From Sinomicrobium kalidii (GTDB lineage Bacteria > Bacteroidota > Bacteroidia > Flavobacteriales > Flavobacteriaceae): a stretch of 64,000 nucleotides of DNA. The notes beneath the pieces are model-generated. The model saw only the letters and a list, made by a program, of their open reading frames with translations, did not search any database and was not told the origin of the DNA. The DNA is taken from NCBI RefSeq assembly GCF_021183825.1, contig NZ_CP089211.1, forward strand, positions 248,001-312,000, written 5' to 3'. Position numbers and translations under genes: made by a program. Positions 55,901 through 64,000 of this stretch are shown here, piece by piece. The number at the start of each line of letters is the position of its first letter. Position 1 is the first letter of the stretch.

Positions 55901-56016
55901 CCGTTTACCGCCTCGGTAACCACTCCCGTAATTGTGATGTCCTGTGCCCAAACCAACTGTACGGACAACAGAGATAAAAACATCACCATGGCCATGGCTA
56001 TTAGTTTATTAGACAT
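52939..56016 (-). CDS. SusC/RagA TonB-dependent outer-membrane receptor (locus E)
   Basis: This 1025-residue receptor has: a signal peptide (1-24, ending LVWA); a carboxypeptidase-regulatory-like domain (about 28-100, GANVVLKGTNNGASTDFDGN); a TonB-box region (QLGEVVVTALGINKERRKLA); a plug (about 122-255, ANSLSGRVAGLVVKGTNSGP, ASALYGSRASNGVILITTKK); and a barrel ending RSFGVNVNFKLN. There is no STN domain and no FecR, sigma or propeller regulator nearby, so its control must be different, perhaps constitutive or by a global regulator. The ALGI(N/K)xE motif after the TonB box is typical of the SusC subgroup that pairs with SusD-like_2 proteins. The 190-base spacer before the kinase gene shows no exact promoter match. 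Confidence 0.94.
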   Translation of the reverse strand: MSNKLIAMAMVMFLSLLSVQLVWAQDITITGVVTEAVNGMPLPGANVVLKGTNNGASTDFDGNYTISNIPEDGILVFSIIGYATREIPVNGRTDIDVTLEESTEQLGEVVVTALGINKERRKLAYAVTEVGSEDLTQAREVNVANSLSGRVAGLVVKGTNSGPGGTAKVTLRGLPSISGTGSPLYVIDGIPMDNTQRGSAGQWGGGDNGDGIGNINPDDIEKMTVLKGQSASALYGSRASNGVILITTKKGSKQDDWSLNYTMNAMMEDAVDFTDFQKQYGQGVEGFRPTTAAEALGTTRFAWGERLDGGSVIGYDGEQYSYAPTQNDYLSFYRTGSNITNSISVSKGMESGSFRLSLSNLTSNSIVPNSDIQRNTVTLNVDQNITDKLNISAMVNYIDQRSDNIPFLSDGPRNPNNFLFLAPNVDHSIFAPGYDPETGAETIFSDDNFVTNPYFITERGINDQDRRRTISMLSAKYNFTSRIYAMLRVGNDISNDKFFSVEPTGLGYTRNLEGALNRRGQSERSELNVDGIFGATVDLTEDIELDALAGANLRKNKFESVSLNGAQFVIPFLYSPTNLRTFNREYLFNEREVHSAYYSVGFGYKDFLTLTTTGRYDVYSTLSSPQMSDNSLFSPSITGAFIFSEFLNMESLSFGKLRASYAVTSGEPAEAYQNQFYYSSGNTYSGAPTGESPLALPNIDLRPFTTSEMEFGMELNFFSNRLTFDIAYFDKKTHDEIIATNLSIASGFNSGWVATGSTRNKGLEVLISGMPVRNENFSWRSSFNLSAVQNKVLNTDENGNPITLGQNRATLGDAVTAYVEGEAGPQIMAYDYAYDESGNIMVDDAGLPVRGDLKTWGTVLPTLYGGWNNEFRYKNFNLSFLIDYNYGNKVLSATEYYSHYRGLHKNTLTGRETGITTNGVAAPAEEYYQALVQNVTRTSVVDGDFIKLRQLAIGYTFPDEMFEKISVLKGVNISLVARNLFFLMRKADNIDPEANFGSTINYTGIEGTSLPSTRSFGVNVNFKLN

Positions 56017-56142
56017 ACAATAAATATTTATGATTAATATGGGTTATTTGTCTTTAAATTAACATTAAACACCCATAAATGTTATGGTAAAGTTGATATT
56101 TGGCAAAAATTTTCGACCAACAACTACTCTGCATAGCTAAAA

Positions 56143-56210
56143 AACAAAAGCCCCTAACCTTTATTAACTGTATTTAGCTGTCCGCTTAGCTTAAACGAGG
56201 CTTTAGTCAT
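56143..56210 (-). terminator. Weak terminator candidate after the kdp-linked kinase
   Basis: On the minus strand AAGCCTC near the end of the kinase gene can pair with GGGGCTT about 45 bases later, and a long T-rich run (TTTTGTTTTTT) follows. The stem is only 7 bp with a long loop. Confidence 0.3.
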
Positions 56211-57973
56211 GCTTTCTTCAATTTAATCCAAAAGGTTGCCCCCTGATCCTCCCTGGAAAGCAGACCAATACTTCCTCCCATGGCTTCTACAAATTCCTTG
56301 GAGATGGCAAGTCCCAGCCCGGTACCTTCGGACGAGTCGTTTTTAAGCCTGGAATAAGGTTTGAATATCGTTTTCTTTTGTGCAAGGCTCACCCCTTTTC
56401 CACGATCCGTTACGGAAATCCTAACAAAGTAGTCTTCTACTTCCGCATTTACCTTTATCCCTTCCCCTTCGGGAGAATAACGGATGGCATTGGTCAGGAA
56501 ATTATTCAATATCCAAATGGTTTTCTGTGGGTCGACCAGAACTTCCTGTTTATCTATGGCCGAAAGGCTTTGTACGGTTAGTCCTTTCTCTTTGATAAAA
56601 GGTTGTATTCCCATAACGGCAGAATCTATCAGGTAACCTACTTTTGTCCGGGAACTCAACACATCGATACTCCCGCTTTCTATTTTGGACAGGTCCAGTA
56701 TTTCGTTAATGGTTCTTTTAATCCGGTCGTTGTTTTGCATAATGGTCTCTACCCATTCCCTCTGTTCGTCGTTCAAAGTCCCGGCCTTTTCATTTTGTAA
56801 TAATCCCACTCCCATATCGATTGCCGCAACGGGAGTTTTTAATTCATGGCTTAATGTGGCCATAAAACGGGTTTTGGCCTTGTCCTTATCGGCAAATGCC
56901 GTGATATCAGTCAAAATGATCACGTGGCCTATCAGCACTTTTCTTTCCCCTTCCCCTGTTGGAGTTGTTACGATATCAATAATATCTTTAGAAAACAGCT
57001 TTTCACTCCTGCCTTCCGTTACTTTTACAGGAGATTGTGCCTGCCCGCCGAGCATAAGTTCCCGGATCAGGTTTTGCATCAACTCATTGTGTATGGCAAT
57101 ATCGGGGGCATATTTTTCGTGAACTTCCTTTTGCGTTAATCCCAACAAGGCAAGTGCTCTCCGGTTTACAAACAGGATATTTTTATTCTGGTCCAGTCCA
57201 ACCACAGCTTCGGAAAGCTGGTTGATGATCGTATCGAGCCTGTTCTTTTCGAAAAGGATTTTCGCGTAGTTACTCTGTTCAAATTCCCTGAGTTTTAACG
57301 CCATTAAATTAAAAGATGCGGCGAGGTGCCCGAATTCATCTTTTCTGCCGGCAGGAATGTCTACATCGTATATTCCCCTGGACACCTTATCAATGGCCTT
57401 GTCAAATATCCTGATGGACCTGGTGAGATAACCGGGCATGCCGAAAGTAAAGAAAAGCCCGATAACCAGCGTGGCAAAAGCAATAGTCACCATGGAAACA
57501 AATACCCTGTCGGAAATGTTCTTCACCCGCCGGTTGCTCTCCAGTATTTTTTCCTGGTTGATCCCGTAAATCTGATCGGTTATCTCCCTTATTTGAAATA
57601 TATATTCCAGGCTTTCCCTTTTTTGATCGCTACCCAGTGTTTCGGCAAAGCCCTTTATATTGCTTTCCAGTTTTTGGGTGAAGGCAGCTTCCCCGGTTTC
57701 GGTGATATTGGCTTTTTGAAACCTGAGCTGGGTATCCAGTTCCGACAAATGTCCGTCGACCCGGTCAGGCTGGTCGAAGACAAGTATTTTTTCAACAGCA
57801 TCAATTTCCGTGTTGATACGTTGCATATACTGCAATGTACGGTTATTGTCCTTCAGAATGGTGGAAGCCTCATTGCCCAGTTTCTTGACATAAAAACTGC
57901 CCACCAATCCCAATAACAGGATGATGATAAACAAAAACCCGAAGGAGAGCAATAATTTGGTTTTGAATTTCAT
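56207..57973 (-). CDS. Membrane sensor histidine kinase (HAMP-PAS-HisKA-HATPase) of the kdp operon
   Basis: I start at the ATG 57971-57973 (MKFKTKLLLSFGFLFIIILL), giving 588 residues; the longer frame lacks a sensible N-terminus. There is a first membrane helix (about 7-28), a periplasmic helical bundle (about 30-155), a second helix (about 156-179), HAMP (about 178-231), PAS (about 243-356), HisKA with LSHELKTPVAA (His376) and a HATPase with NFLTNAIRYS (N-box), DRGKGV (G1) and GTGLGLAISKEF (G2). All catalytic motifs look intact. It follows the KdpD sensor-domain gene after 88 bases. In Bacteroidota kdp operons the kinase half of KdpD is commonly a separate protein of this type, so the two together should replace KdpD. 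The response regulator is not in the window. Confidence 0.92.
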   Translation of the reverse strand: MKFKTKLLLSFGFLFIIILLLGLVGSFYVKKLGNEASTILKDNNRTLQYMQRINTEIDAVEKILVFDQPDRVDGHLSELDTQLRFQKANITETGEAAFTQKLESNIKGFAETLGSDQKRESLEYIFQIREITDQIYGINQEKILESNRRVKNISDRVFVSMVTIAFATLVIGLFFTFGMPGYLTRSIRIFDKAIDKVSRGIYDVDIPAGRKDEFGHLAASFNLMALKLREFEQSNYAKILFEKNRLDTIINQLSEAVVGLDQNKNILFVNRRALALLGLTQKEVHEKYAPDIAIHNELMQNLIRELMLGGQAQSPVKVTEGRSEKLFSKDIIDIVTTPTGEGERKVLIGHVIILTDITAFADKDKAKTRFMATLSHELKTPVAAIDMGVGLLQNEKAGTLNDEQREWVETIMQNNDRIKRTINEILDLSKIESGSIDVLSSRTKVGYLIDSAVMGIQPFIKEKGLTVQSLSAIDKQEVLVDPQKTIWILNNFLTNAIRYSPEGEGIKVNAEVEDYFVRISVTDRGKGVSLAQKKTIFKPYSRLKNDSSEGTGLGLAISKEFVEAMGGSIGLLSREDQGATFWIKLKKA

Positions 57974-58061
57974 TTGCGTATGTTTAAGTTGTCGATTACC
58001 GGTTGCCTGTAACAATTAACCGATTCCCAACCCCAGACTTCCGGCTTCGGAGGTCCGGCTA

Positions 58062-59186
58062 TCAAAATACAATAATAACATCGATCTCGGTATCCAGTAA
58101 ATACTTTAATAATTTATCAAAGTAATTCTTTCCCCGTAATTGCCTCCAAAGGGAAAAGTGGGGTTTTCCCATGACGATGTTGGTAATTTTCAGTTCCACG
58201 GCCTTATGGAAAATCGCCCCGGAGATATTATCTTCCCTCAGGATAATGACCTGTCCCCCCAATTCCCTGGCCATTTGCATATTGTTCAACAGTTTACGCT
58301 GTGTTCTCAGGTCGATCTTAAATACATCTTCCCGGGGTGTTTTTACATAAATTACAAACCATTCCGCATGGTAATAATCGGCCACTCTCGCCGTCTTTCT
58401 TATAATGTGTTTGCCGCTTTCATAGTTGGTACTGATACAGGCCATAAAGCGCTCCAGCTGCATACGTCCCTTGACTGGTAAACTGCTTTCTATTTTCTTT
58501 TCCACCTGGGAGGCCACTTTGCGCAATGCCAGGTCGCGGAGCTGTAATATTTTTTCGGGCTGAAAGAAATTATCCAAGGCCCGTTCCACACGCTCGCCTT
58601 TATATATTTTCCCTTCTTTCAGGCGTTTGATAAGGTCTTCGGCAGGAAGGTCTATATTGACCACTTCATCGGCATCGTTCAGTATCCTGTCCGGGATGGT
58701 CTCCCTGATCTCTATCCCGGAGATATTCGCTACCCTGTCCGTCATACTTTGCAGGTGCTGCACATTAAAGGCCGTAATGACGTTGATACCGTAATCCAGG
58801 AGTTCTTCCACATCCTGCCACCGCTTCCCGTTCTTACTTCCGGGAATATTGGTATGGGCCAACTCATCCACCAAAACCACATCGGGCCGGGAAAGGATAA
58901 TGGCATCCGGGTCCATTTCCTCCAGTTCCCTGCCCTTGTAAAAAACCTTTTTCAGCGGAATTTGCGGGATGCCCTGCACCAGGGCCTGTGTCTCTTCCCG
59001 ATCATGGGTTTCAATAAGGCCGATCCTGATATCTACTCCCGCTTCCAGTAATTGATGGGCTTCCTGCAACATCCTGTATGTCTTTCCCACGCCGGCGATC
59101 ATTCCGATATATACTTTAAGCCGGCCTTTTTTACGCCTTTGAATAAGGTGCAGGAAACGGTCTTTTTCTATGCTGTTATCAGGCAT
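58062..59186 (-). CDS. kdpD: Stand-alone KdpD N-terminal sensor domain with Usp domain
   Basis: This 374-residue protein matches only the N-terminal third of KdpD. The KdpD domain (about 20-230) has Walker A GMIAGVGKTY (28-37), GLIETHDREET, a Walker B-like DVVLVDELAHTN and the signature NVQHLQSMTDRVA. A universal-stress-protein domain follows (about 240-374, MACISTNYESGKHIIRKTAR, TNIVMGKPHFSLWR). The membrane helices and kinase of full KdpD (about 890 residues) are absent, and the next gene encodes a separate kinase. The full-length family senses potassium and, through the Usp domain, c-di-AMP or other signals. The gene overlaps the end context of the porin gene (two bases between), so translation is coupled. 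Confidence 0.93.
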   Translation of the reverse strand: MPDNSIEKDRFLHLIQRRKKGRLKVYIGMIAGVGKTYRMLQEAHQLLEAGVDIRIGLIETHDREETQALVQGIPQIPLKKVFYKGRELEEMDPDAIILSRPDVVLVDELAHTNIPGSKNGKRWQDVEELLDYGINVITAFNVQHLQSMTDRVANISGIEIRETIPDRILNDADEVVNIDLPAEDLIKRLKEGKIYKGERVERALDNFFQPEKILQLRDLALRKVASQVEKKIESSLPVKGRMQLERFMACISTNYESGKHIIRKTARVADYYHAEWFVIYVKTPREDVFKIDLRTQRKLLNNMQMARELGGQVIILREDNISGAIFHKAVELKITNIVMGKPHFSLWRQLRGKNYFDKLLKYLLDTEIDVIIVF

Positions 59187-59188
59187 CT

Positions 59189-60283
59189 TTAAAAATTAAA
59201 GAGGTGGTCCAGATGGTAACCCAGGGTAACCATAAGTTCCCATCGCTCATTGATATTGTGGTTATCTGAGAACAAAGCAATATCCTTATCTGCACGGAGG
59301 AACCGAGCTTCTCCCCGAATGTAGCCGCTTGTTACCGGCCTGTATTCTCCTCCCAGGGTCAGGCCCCAGAGGTCGAGCCCTGTTTCTTCTCCCTTAACTC
59401 CCGGTACAAGACCGCTGATAAAGCCTTCCTTATCCCGGAACCTCTCTCCCCTTGCCGTGACCGACCACCGAGGATCGATCTGGTAACGGATTGTTGCCAG
59501 AGCATTATACATAAACGCTGTTTTATCCCGATCCCCTGCCGTATCGGACTGTGTTCCCATATCTCCTCCTAAAGTTATGAACAATTTATCGTTCAGCTGG
59601 GTGTTCAAATACAAATTGTGATATGTCCTGAATTGTTTCACCGGGAAATCATCCGGGGATTCCCGTCCCAGGAGATTGGTAAAGGTCAGGGAAGTGACGT
59701 CGTTAAATCGGTACTGCAACAACACCCCGAAAGACTTGGTATCGTTGACATCCTGAAAATAGTTGTAACCGTTTACCGCCCACAATTCGATATACAGCTT
59801 TTCAAAACCTTCATACGAGATTTTGGCCCCGGCCTGATAAAACGGTTCATTATAGGTGGCAACAGTGGTGGAACTCAGAAAATTGTTTTTCGGCAAAAAA
59901 CTTTCCGTACCTATATGTGTGGTAAAGAACCCGGCATCTATCCACAGGTCCTTGGCTATCCTGAACCCAAGATTGGCTTCCTGGACGGCCCGGTATTCTT
60001 CGGACCATGTGGCCCGGGCTATATCTCCCCAATGTAAAGTAAGGTTTCCCCTGATCTTGTCCGAATCATAATGCGCTCCCACCTGGGCAACATTCAATCC
60101 GAACCGTTCGTTCCGGGAAGAGACCGTGGTATAGGGCTGGAATGCGTTAACATCGGTATCGTGGGTAAAATAACTGTAATAGGTATCCAAATATCCCGAA
60201 ACGGTCAGGGTTTTTGTTTTTTCCTGGGCCTGGACAGTACCGAGGCTCAGGAAGGCAGTAAGAAAAAATGGAAAGGATTTCAT
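59189..60283 (-). CDS. Porin-like outer-membrane beta-barrel protein in the kdp operon
   Basis: This 364-residue protein has a signal peptide (1-19, ending VQA). The rest is an alternating-hydrophobic beta-barrel of roughly 16-18 strands (TLTVSGYLDTYYSYF, IRGNLTLHWGDIARATWSEE, LTFTNLLGRE, YIRGEARFLRADKDI) ending MVTLGYHLDHLFNF with C-terminal Phe, as expected for BAM-assembled barrels. It belongs to the OmpL-like or putative porin-2 group that often sits between kdpC and kdpD in Bacteroidota. An outer-membrane channel for K+ entry when potassium is scarce is the natural inference; selectivity has not been shown. It is 113 bases after kdpC and two bases before the kdpD-domain gene. Confidence 0.88.
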   Translation of the reverse strand: MKSFPFFLTAFLSLGTVQAQEKTKTLTVSGYLDTYYSYFTHDTDVNAFQPYTTVSSRNERFGLNVAQVGAHYDSDKIRGNLTLHWGDIARATWSEEYRAVQEANLGFRIAKDLWIDAGFFTTHIGTESFLPKNNFLSSTTVATYNEPFYQAGAKISYEGFEKLYIELWAVNGYNYFQDVNDTKSFGVLLQYRFNDVTSLTFTNLLGRESPDDFPVKQFRTYHNLYLNTQLNDKLFITLGGDMGTQSDTAGDRDKTAFMYNALATIRYQIDPRWSVTARGERFRDKEGFISGLVPGVKGEETGLDLWGLTLGGEYRPVTSGYIRGEARFLRADKDIALFSDNHNINERWELMVTLGYHLDHLFNF

Positions 60284-60396
60284 CTGTCTGTTTTTAGATC
60301 GATGACAAATGCACTCTGAAATGTATGGTTGTACCTTTTGTTACCGACCGACTGTTTTTGTGTATACTCCATTTATTTTATAAATCTACTCGTGCT

Positions 60397-60960
60397 CTAA
60401 TTCCCCAATTCGTCCAATGCCATATTAAGTTTCAGCACATTGACATAATTAGCAGGACCACCTAAAAATGAACTTTCCGTATGACTTTCTATCAATTCCC
60501 GTAATTTATTTTCAGAAATTCCCCTTACTACTGCAACGCGATTGACCTGGACCAGGGCAGCTTTTTTGGAAATATGAGGGTCTAGCCCCGAACCGGAAGC
60601 GGTAACAAGGTCTACCGGAATGTCCTTTTTAGCCAGCCCGGGATGGTATTTTACCAGGGTATCTATCCTGTTTTTCACCAGTTCGAGATATTCGGGGTTC
60701 GCAGGCCCGTAGTTAGATCCTCCCGTAGAAGAGGCATCGTAATCCACTGCGGACGAGCGGCCCCAGAAATATCGGTTGCTGTGAAACTGCTGGCCGATAT
60801 TTTCAAATCCCACCAGCTTTTTCCCCTTATAGATAGGATTGCCCTGAGCACCGTCCGGAGCGAGAACAGTACCCAGCCCCACCATGGCAAGCGGATACCC
60901 GATACCGAAAAGCAGGAGTGTCAAAAAGCTTAAACCGAAAATGGTTCTTAGTGTTTTCAT
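60397..60960 (-). CDS. kdpC: Potassium-transporting ATPase subunit KdpC
   Basis: This 187-residue subunit has the normal length and layout: one N-terminal membrane helix (about 8-30), then a periplasmic domain with GNPIYKGKKLVGFENIGQQF, FWGRSSAVDYDASSTGGSNY and GPANPEYLE, and the end motifs TASGSGLDPHISKKAALVQV and VNVLKLNMALDELG. KdpC stabilises the KdpA-KdpB complex and helps bring K+ to the channel. It begins 11 bases after kdpB. Confidence 0.97.
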   Translation of the reverse strand: MKTLRTIFGLSFLTLLLFGIGYPLAMVGLGTVLAPDGAQGNPIYKGKKLVGFENIGQQFHSNRYFWGRSSAVDYDASSTGGSNYGPANPEYLELVKNRIDTLVKYHPGLAKKDIPVDLVTASGSGLDPHISKKAALVQVNRVAVVRGISENKLRELIESHTESSFLGGPANYVNVLKLNMALDELGN

Positions 60961-60971
60961 TTTTTTATATT

Positions 60972-63008
60972 TTACAAGAATAGATTAACAATAACATCGA
61001 TAAATTTTATCCCTATAAACGGCAGGATAATGCCTCCCAGGCCATACACCAGCAGGTTCCTTGTCAACAGCTGGGATGCACCCATCGGGCGGTATTTGAC
61101 ACCGCGCAGGGCGAGTGGGATTAATGCTGGAATGATCACCGCATTAAAGATCACTGCAGACAGTATGGCCGATTCCGGGCTGGCCAGCCCCATAATGTTC
61201 AGTACGTTCAGTCCGGGAATACTTATGGCAAACAAGGCCGGGACTATGGCGAAATACTTGGCCACATCATTGGCGATGGAAAAGGTAGTGACATTTCCCC
61301 GTGTAATCAGTAGTTGTTTACCGATCTCTACCACTTCCAGCAGCTTGGTAGGGTCATTGTCCAGGTCCACCATGTTTGCGGCTTCCTTGGCGGCCTGCGT
61401 ACCGCTGTTCATGGCGATCCCCACATCAGCCTGGGCCAGGGCCGGGGCGTCGTTGGTACCGTCGCCCATCATGGCCACCAGTTTACCGGCTTCCTGTTCT
61501 TTTTTGATGTACAAGAGCTTGTCTTCCGGTTTGGCCTCGGCGATAAAATCATCCACCCCGGCCTGTTTAGCTATATAAGCGGCGGTCAGGGGATTGTCCC
61601 CGGTAACCATGACCGTTTTCAATCCCATTTTCCGGAACCGGGCAAAGCGCTCCTGTATCCCGGGTTTAATAATGTCTTCCAGCTGGATAACCCCTACAGC
61701 TTTTTTATCTACTCCCAAAGCCAAAGGCGTCCCTCCCTTTTCTGCAATTTCCCTGACCTTGTCCTGGAGCTGGCAGAGTAACTCCGGTACTATGTCACAC
61801 CATTTTTCAATAGCGTCCCAGGCACCTTTCCGTATTTGTCGTCCGTCCTTGAGGTCTACACCGCTCATCCGGGTCTCGGCGGAGAATTTTACGAATTCGT
61901 CAACCTCAATATCTTTGAGATCATCGAGGAATACATCCGAGGCTCCGGCAAGTTCTATAATGGATTTCCCTTCCGGGGTGTTATCAGAAGCCGAACTCAT
62001 GGCACATAAACGGGCAAATTCGGTTTCGTCCGTACCATCCAGGGAATAGAAATGAGTAGCTTTACGGTTTCCTATGGTAATGGTCCCGGTCTTGTCCAGC
62101 AGCAATACATCGATATCCCCCGCCGTTTCTACGGCCTTACCCGATTTGGCAATGATATTGGCAGACAGGGCCCTGTCCATACCCGCAATTCCGATGGCAG
62201 AAAGCAGTCCTCCGATCGTTGTCGGTATCAGGCATACGAACAGGGATACCAATGCGGCAACAGATAACAAGGTATTGCTGTAAGCCGCAAATGGCTGCAA
62301 GGTTACGGTAACGATCAGAAATACCACGGTAAAACTGGCCAGAAGTATAGTCAGGGCTATTTCGTTAGGGGTTTTCTGGCGATTGGCCCCCTCTACCAGG
62401 GCGATCATTTTGTCCAGGAAGGATTCCCCGGGCTCGGAAGTCACTTTTATTTTTATGGTATCCGATAACACTTTTGTTCCCCCGATAACGCTGTTGTGAT
62501 CGGTTTCCGCTTCGCGGATGACAGGTGCGGACTCCCCGGTAATGGCCGATTCGTCAATGGATGCAAATCCTTCGGTGATCTCCCCGTCCGCAGCAATAAC
62601 ATCATCGGCTTCAGCAATAAAAATATCATTCTTCCGGAGTTCCGCAGCATTTACCATTTTTACCGTGCCATCTACCAACAGGCGTTTAGCCATGGTATTG
62701 GTTCGCGTCTTTTTCAACGCATTGGCCTGTGCCTTTCCCCGGGCTTCCGCAATGGCTTCGGCCAGGTTGGCAAACAACAGGGTAATGACCAGGATCAGGG
62801 TAATAGCGAGGTTATACCCGAAACTGCCTACACTTCCATTCTGGACAAAAAGGGATATACACGTCACAGCGATCATGACCAGAGTACCTATTTCCACGGT
62901 GAACATCACCGGGTTTTTCATCATGGATGCCGGACGGAGTTTTACAAAAGATTCCCTCCATGCACTTTTCAGGATGTTTTTATTTAATATCTTGCTCTTG
63001 GAATTCAT
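60972..63008 (-). CDS. kdpB: Potassium-transporting P-type ATPase subunit KdpB
   Basis: This 678-residue catalytic subunit has the TGES actuator loop (157-160; Ser160 corresponds to the inhibitory phospho-Ser162 of E. coli), DKTGT with phospho-acceptor Asp305, GDGTNDAPALAQADVG in the P-domain, and the membrane helices expected (about 35-80, 215-270 and three at the C-terminus). VTGDNPLTAAYIAKQAGVDD is the standard hinge. KdpB hydrolyses ATP to drive K+ through KdpA when external potassium is very low. It lies 60 bases downstream of kdpA on the same strand, and all key residues are present. Confidence 0.98.
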   Translation of the reverse strand: MNSKSKILNKNILKSAWRESFVKLRPASMMKNPVMFTVEIGTLVMIAVTCISLFVQNGSVGSFGYNLAITLILVITLLFANLAEAIAEARGKAQANALKKTRTNTMAKRLLVDGTVKMVNAAELRKNDIFIAEADDVIAADGEITEGFASIDESAITGESAPVIREAETDHNSVIGGTKVLSDTIKIKVTSEPGESFLDKMIALVEGANRQKTPNEIALTILLASFTVVFLIVTVTLQPFAAYSNTLLSVAALVSLFVCLIPTTIGGLLSAIGIAGMDRALSANIIAKSGKAVETAGDIDVLLLDKTGTITIGNRKATHFYSLDGTDETEFARLCAMSSASDNTPEGKSIIELAGASDVFLDDLKDIEVDEFVKFSAETRMSGVDLKDGRQIRKGAWDAIEKWCDIVPELLCQLQDKVREIAEKGGTPLALGVDKKAVGVIQLEDIIKPGIQERFARFRKMGLKTVMVTGDNPLTAAYIAKQAGVDDFIAEAKPEDKLLYIKKEQEAGKLVAMMGDGTNDAPALAQADVGIAMNSGTQAAKEAANMVDLDNDPTKLLEVVEIGKQLLITRGNVTTFSIANDVAKYFAIVPALFAISIPGLNVLNIMGLASPESAILSAVIFNAVIIPALIPLALRGVKYRPMGASQLLTRNLLVYGLGGIILPFIGIKFIDVIVNLFL

Positions 63009-63068
63009 TTTTTACCTATTTATAGTTTGGCTTTCGCCGTTTTAGTCATCAGGGACTTCAGGAACCCG

Positions 63069-64000
63069 TTAAAACGTAAAGTGCTCGGCTATCGGTCCGA
63101 GGGCCAGGGCCGGAAAAAATGCCAGGGCGGAGACGATGAGAATAACCGCAAGCAGGACCGAAGCAAAGGCCGGGGTTGCCAGTTGCAGGCTTCCCGCGGT
63201 CTGCGGCACCTGTTTTTTTACGGCAAGTGATCCTACAATGGCAAGAGGGCCGATAATGGGCAGAAACCTGGCCAGGAGCATTACTATTCCCGTGGTAATA
63301 TTCCAGAAGGGGGTATTGTCTCCCAGTCCTTCAAAGCCCGAACCGTTATTTGCCGAAGCTGAAGTGAACTCATACATCATTTCCGAAAAGCCGTGAAACC
63401 CGGGATTATTTAACCAGTCTAAACCGGGATTTGCAGTAATCAGGTAGCTGGATATCGCCGTTCCGGAAAGGATAAACAACGGGTGAAGAATAACCACAAT
63501 AGCTGCGATCTTGATCTCTTTGGGTTCCAGCTTTTTTCCAAGGAAGTCCGGGGTACGGCCAATCATCTGGCCGGCAATGAATACCGCAATGACCATAAAG
63601 ACAAAAAAGTTGATAAAACCTACACCAACACCTCCATAAATGGCATTGATAAACATATCCAGGAGGAATATCCCGCCGGACAGCGGGGTATGGCTGTCGT
63701 GCATGGAGTTTACCGATCCGTTGGATGTGGATGTAGTGGACACTCCCCACATGGAAGATGCAATCGGGCCCAGACGGACTTCCTTACCTTCCATATTCAC
63801 CGTTTGTTCCAGTCCTATTCCGGCAAAATTGGGATTGCCTTCCACTTCCTGCCAGGCCGATATGGCGACAAAGGATATGAACAAAAGGGACATCACCCCG
63901 AACAGGTATATGCCCAGCTTTTTCCGTTTCATATAAAATCCGAATGCAAATACCAGGGCCATGGGGATAAGCAATATGGCTATGTTTTCGGCCATATTGG
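63069..64000 (-). CDS. kdpA: Potassium-transporting ATPase subunit KdpA, C-terminal part (cut by right edge)
   Basis: About 310 residues of the C-terminal half are visible; the full protein is about 560. Hydrophobic segments alternate with the selectivity-filter loops SNGSVNSMHDSHTPLSGGIF, FTSASANNGSGFEGLGDN and the glycine-rich YGGVGVGFINFFVFMVIAVF. The end QTAGSLQLATPAFASVLLAV is typical. An in-frame ATG at 63993-63995 is internal, not the start. KdpA is the K+-conducting subunit, related to K+ channels. Anything upstream, such as kdpF or a response-regulator gene, lies beyond the window. Confidence 0.97.
   Translation of the reverse strand, partial: NMAENIAILLIPMALVFAFGFYMKRKKLGIYLFGVMSLLFISFVAISAWQEVEGNPNFAGIGLEQTVNMEGKEVRLGPIASSMWGVSTTSTSNGSVNSMHDSHTPLSGGIFLLDMFINAIYGGVGVGFINFFVFMVIAVFIAGQMIGRTPDFLGKKLEPKEIKIAAIVVILHPLFILSGTAISSYLITANPGLDWLNNPGFHGFSEMMYEFTSASANNGSGFEGLGDNTPFWNITTGIVMLLARFLPIIGPLAIVGSLAVKKQVPQTAGSLQLATPAFASVLLAVILIVSALAFFPALALGPIAEHFTF

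Noticed and set aside
63069-63995. Reading the ATG at 63995 as a complete 308-residue gene
   Set aside because: The residues match the middle of KdpA; the gene runs past the right edge.

Overview
The window comes from a Bacteroidota genome, most likely a flavobacterium. It carries several SusC/SusD outer-membrane pairs, FecR/ECF-sigma regulator pairs, a SusC-linked hybrid-type regulator with a two-component propeller, and lipoproteins with Bacteroidota-style lipoboxes. Two exact matches to the Bacteroidota -7 promoter element (TAnnTTTG) lie just upstream of regulator genes. I saw no tRNA, rRNA or CRISPR array. The product names below come from motif and family recognition by eye; no database search was run.

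Layout, left to right. (A) 1-8715: the 3' part of a metallophosphoesterase gene converges on an operon running right to left: ECF sigma, FecR, STN-containing SusC, SusD and a nucleotide pyrophosphatase/phosphodiesterase-type enzyme. (Gap) 8979-9334: a small gene that appears frameshifted, then an inverted repeat. (B) 9469-19085: a second sigma/FecR pair, an STN TonB-dependent receptor without SusD, a beta-helix lipoprotein and two propeller lipoproteins, one with two IPT/TIG domains. (C) 19523-31338: a regulator with hybrid two-component architecture but eroded phosphorelay motifs, then SusC, SusD, a fusion of a PLC/GDPD-like phosphodiesterase with a PhoA-type alkaline phosphatase, and a convergent PI-PLC lipoprotein. 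(Scar) 31439-32401: IS21 IstB remnant, a possible AraC-family scrap, a tiny membrane peptide and one doubtful small ORF. (D) 32494-45117: a third sigma/FecR pair, with sigma divergent, then SusC (STN), SusD, a SusE-position lipoprotein, an IPT/NHL lipoprotein and a DUF4965 glutaminase-like enzyme. (E) 45615-56016: SusC, SusD, a 1094-residue FG-GAP/ASPIC protein and a thioredoxin-fold DUF255 lipoprotein. (F) 56207-64000: a potassium-uptake operon kdpA (cut by the right edge), kdpB, kdpC, a porin-like barrel, a stand-alone KdpD sensor domain and a separate histidine kinase.

How the genes may work together. No recognisable glycoside hydrolase accompanies any of the receptor loci. Loci A and C, with their neighbours, encode four exported phosphoesterases of different families, so they look like systems for harvesting phosphate or alcohol moieties from phosphodiesters and phospholipid head groups rather than classical polysaccharide loci. 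Each of the three sigma/FecR systems has a hairpin plus T-tract at the junction of fecR and the receptor gene, oriented against the operon. In locus A a well-spaced promoter-like pair precedes it, which suggests a short antisense RNA in the receptor leader. That and the phosphodiester locus C are the observations most worth testing.
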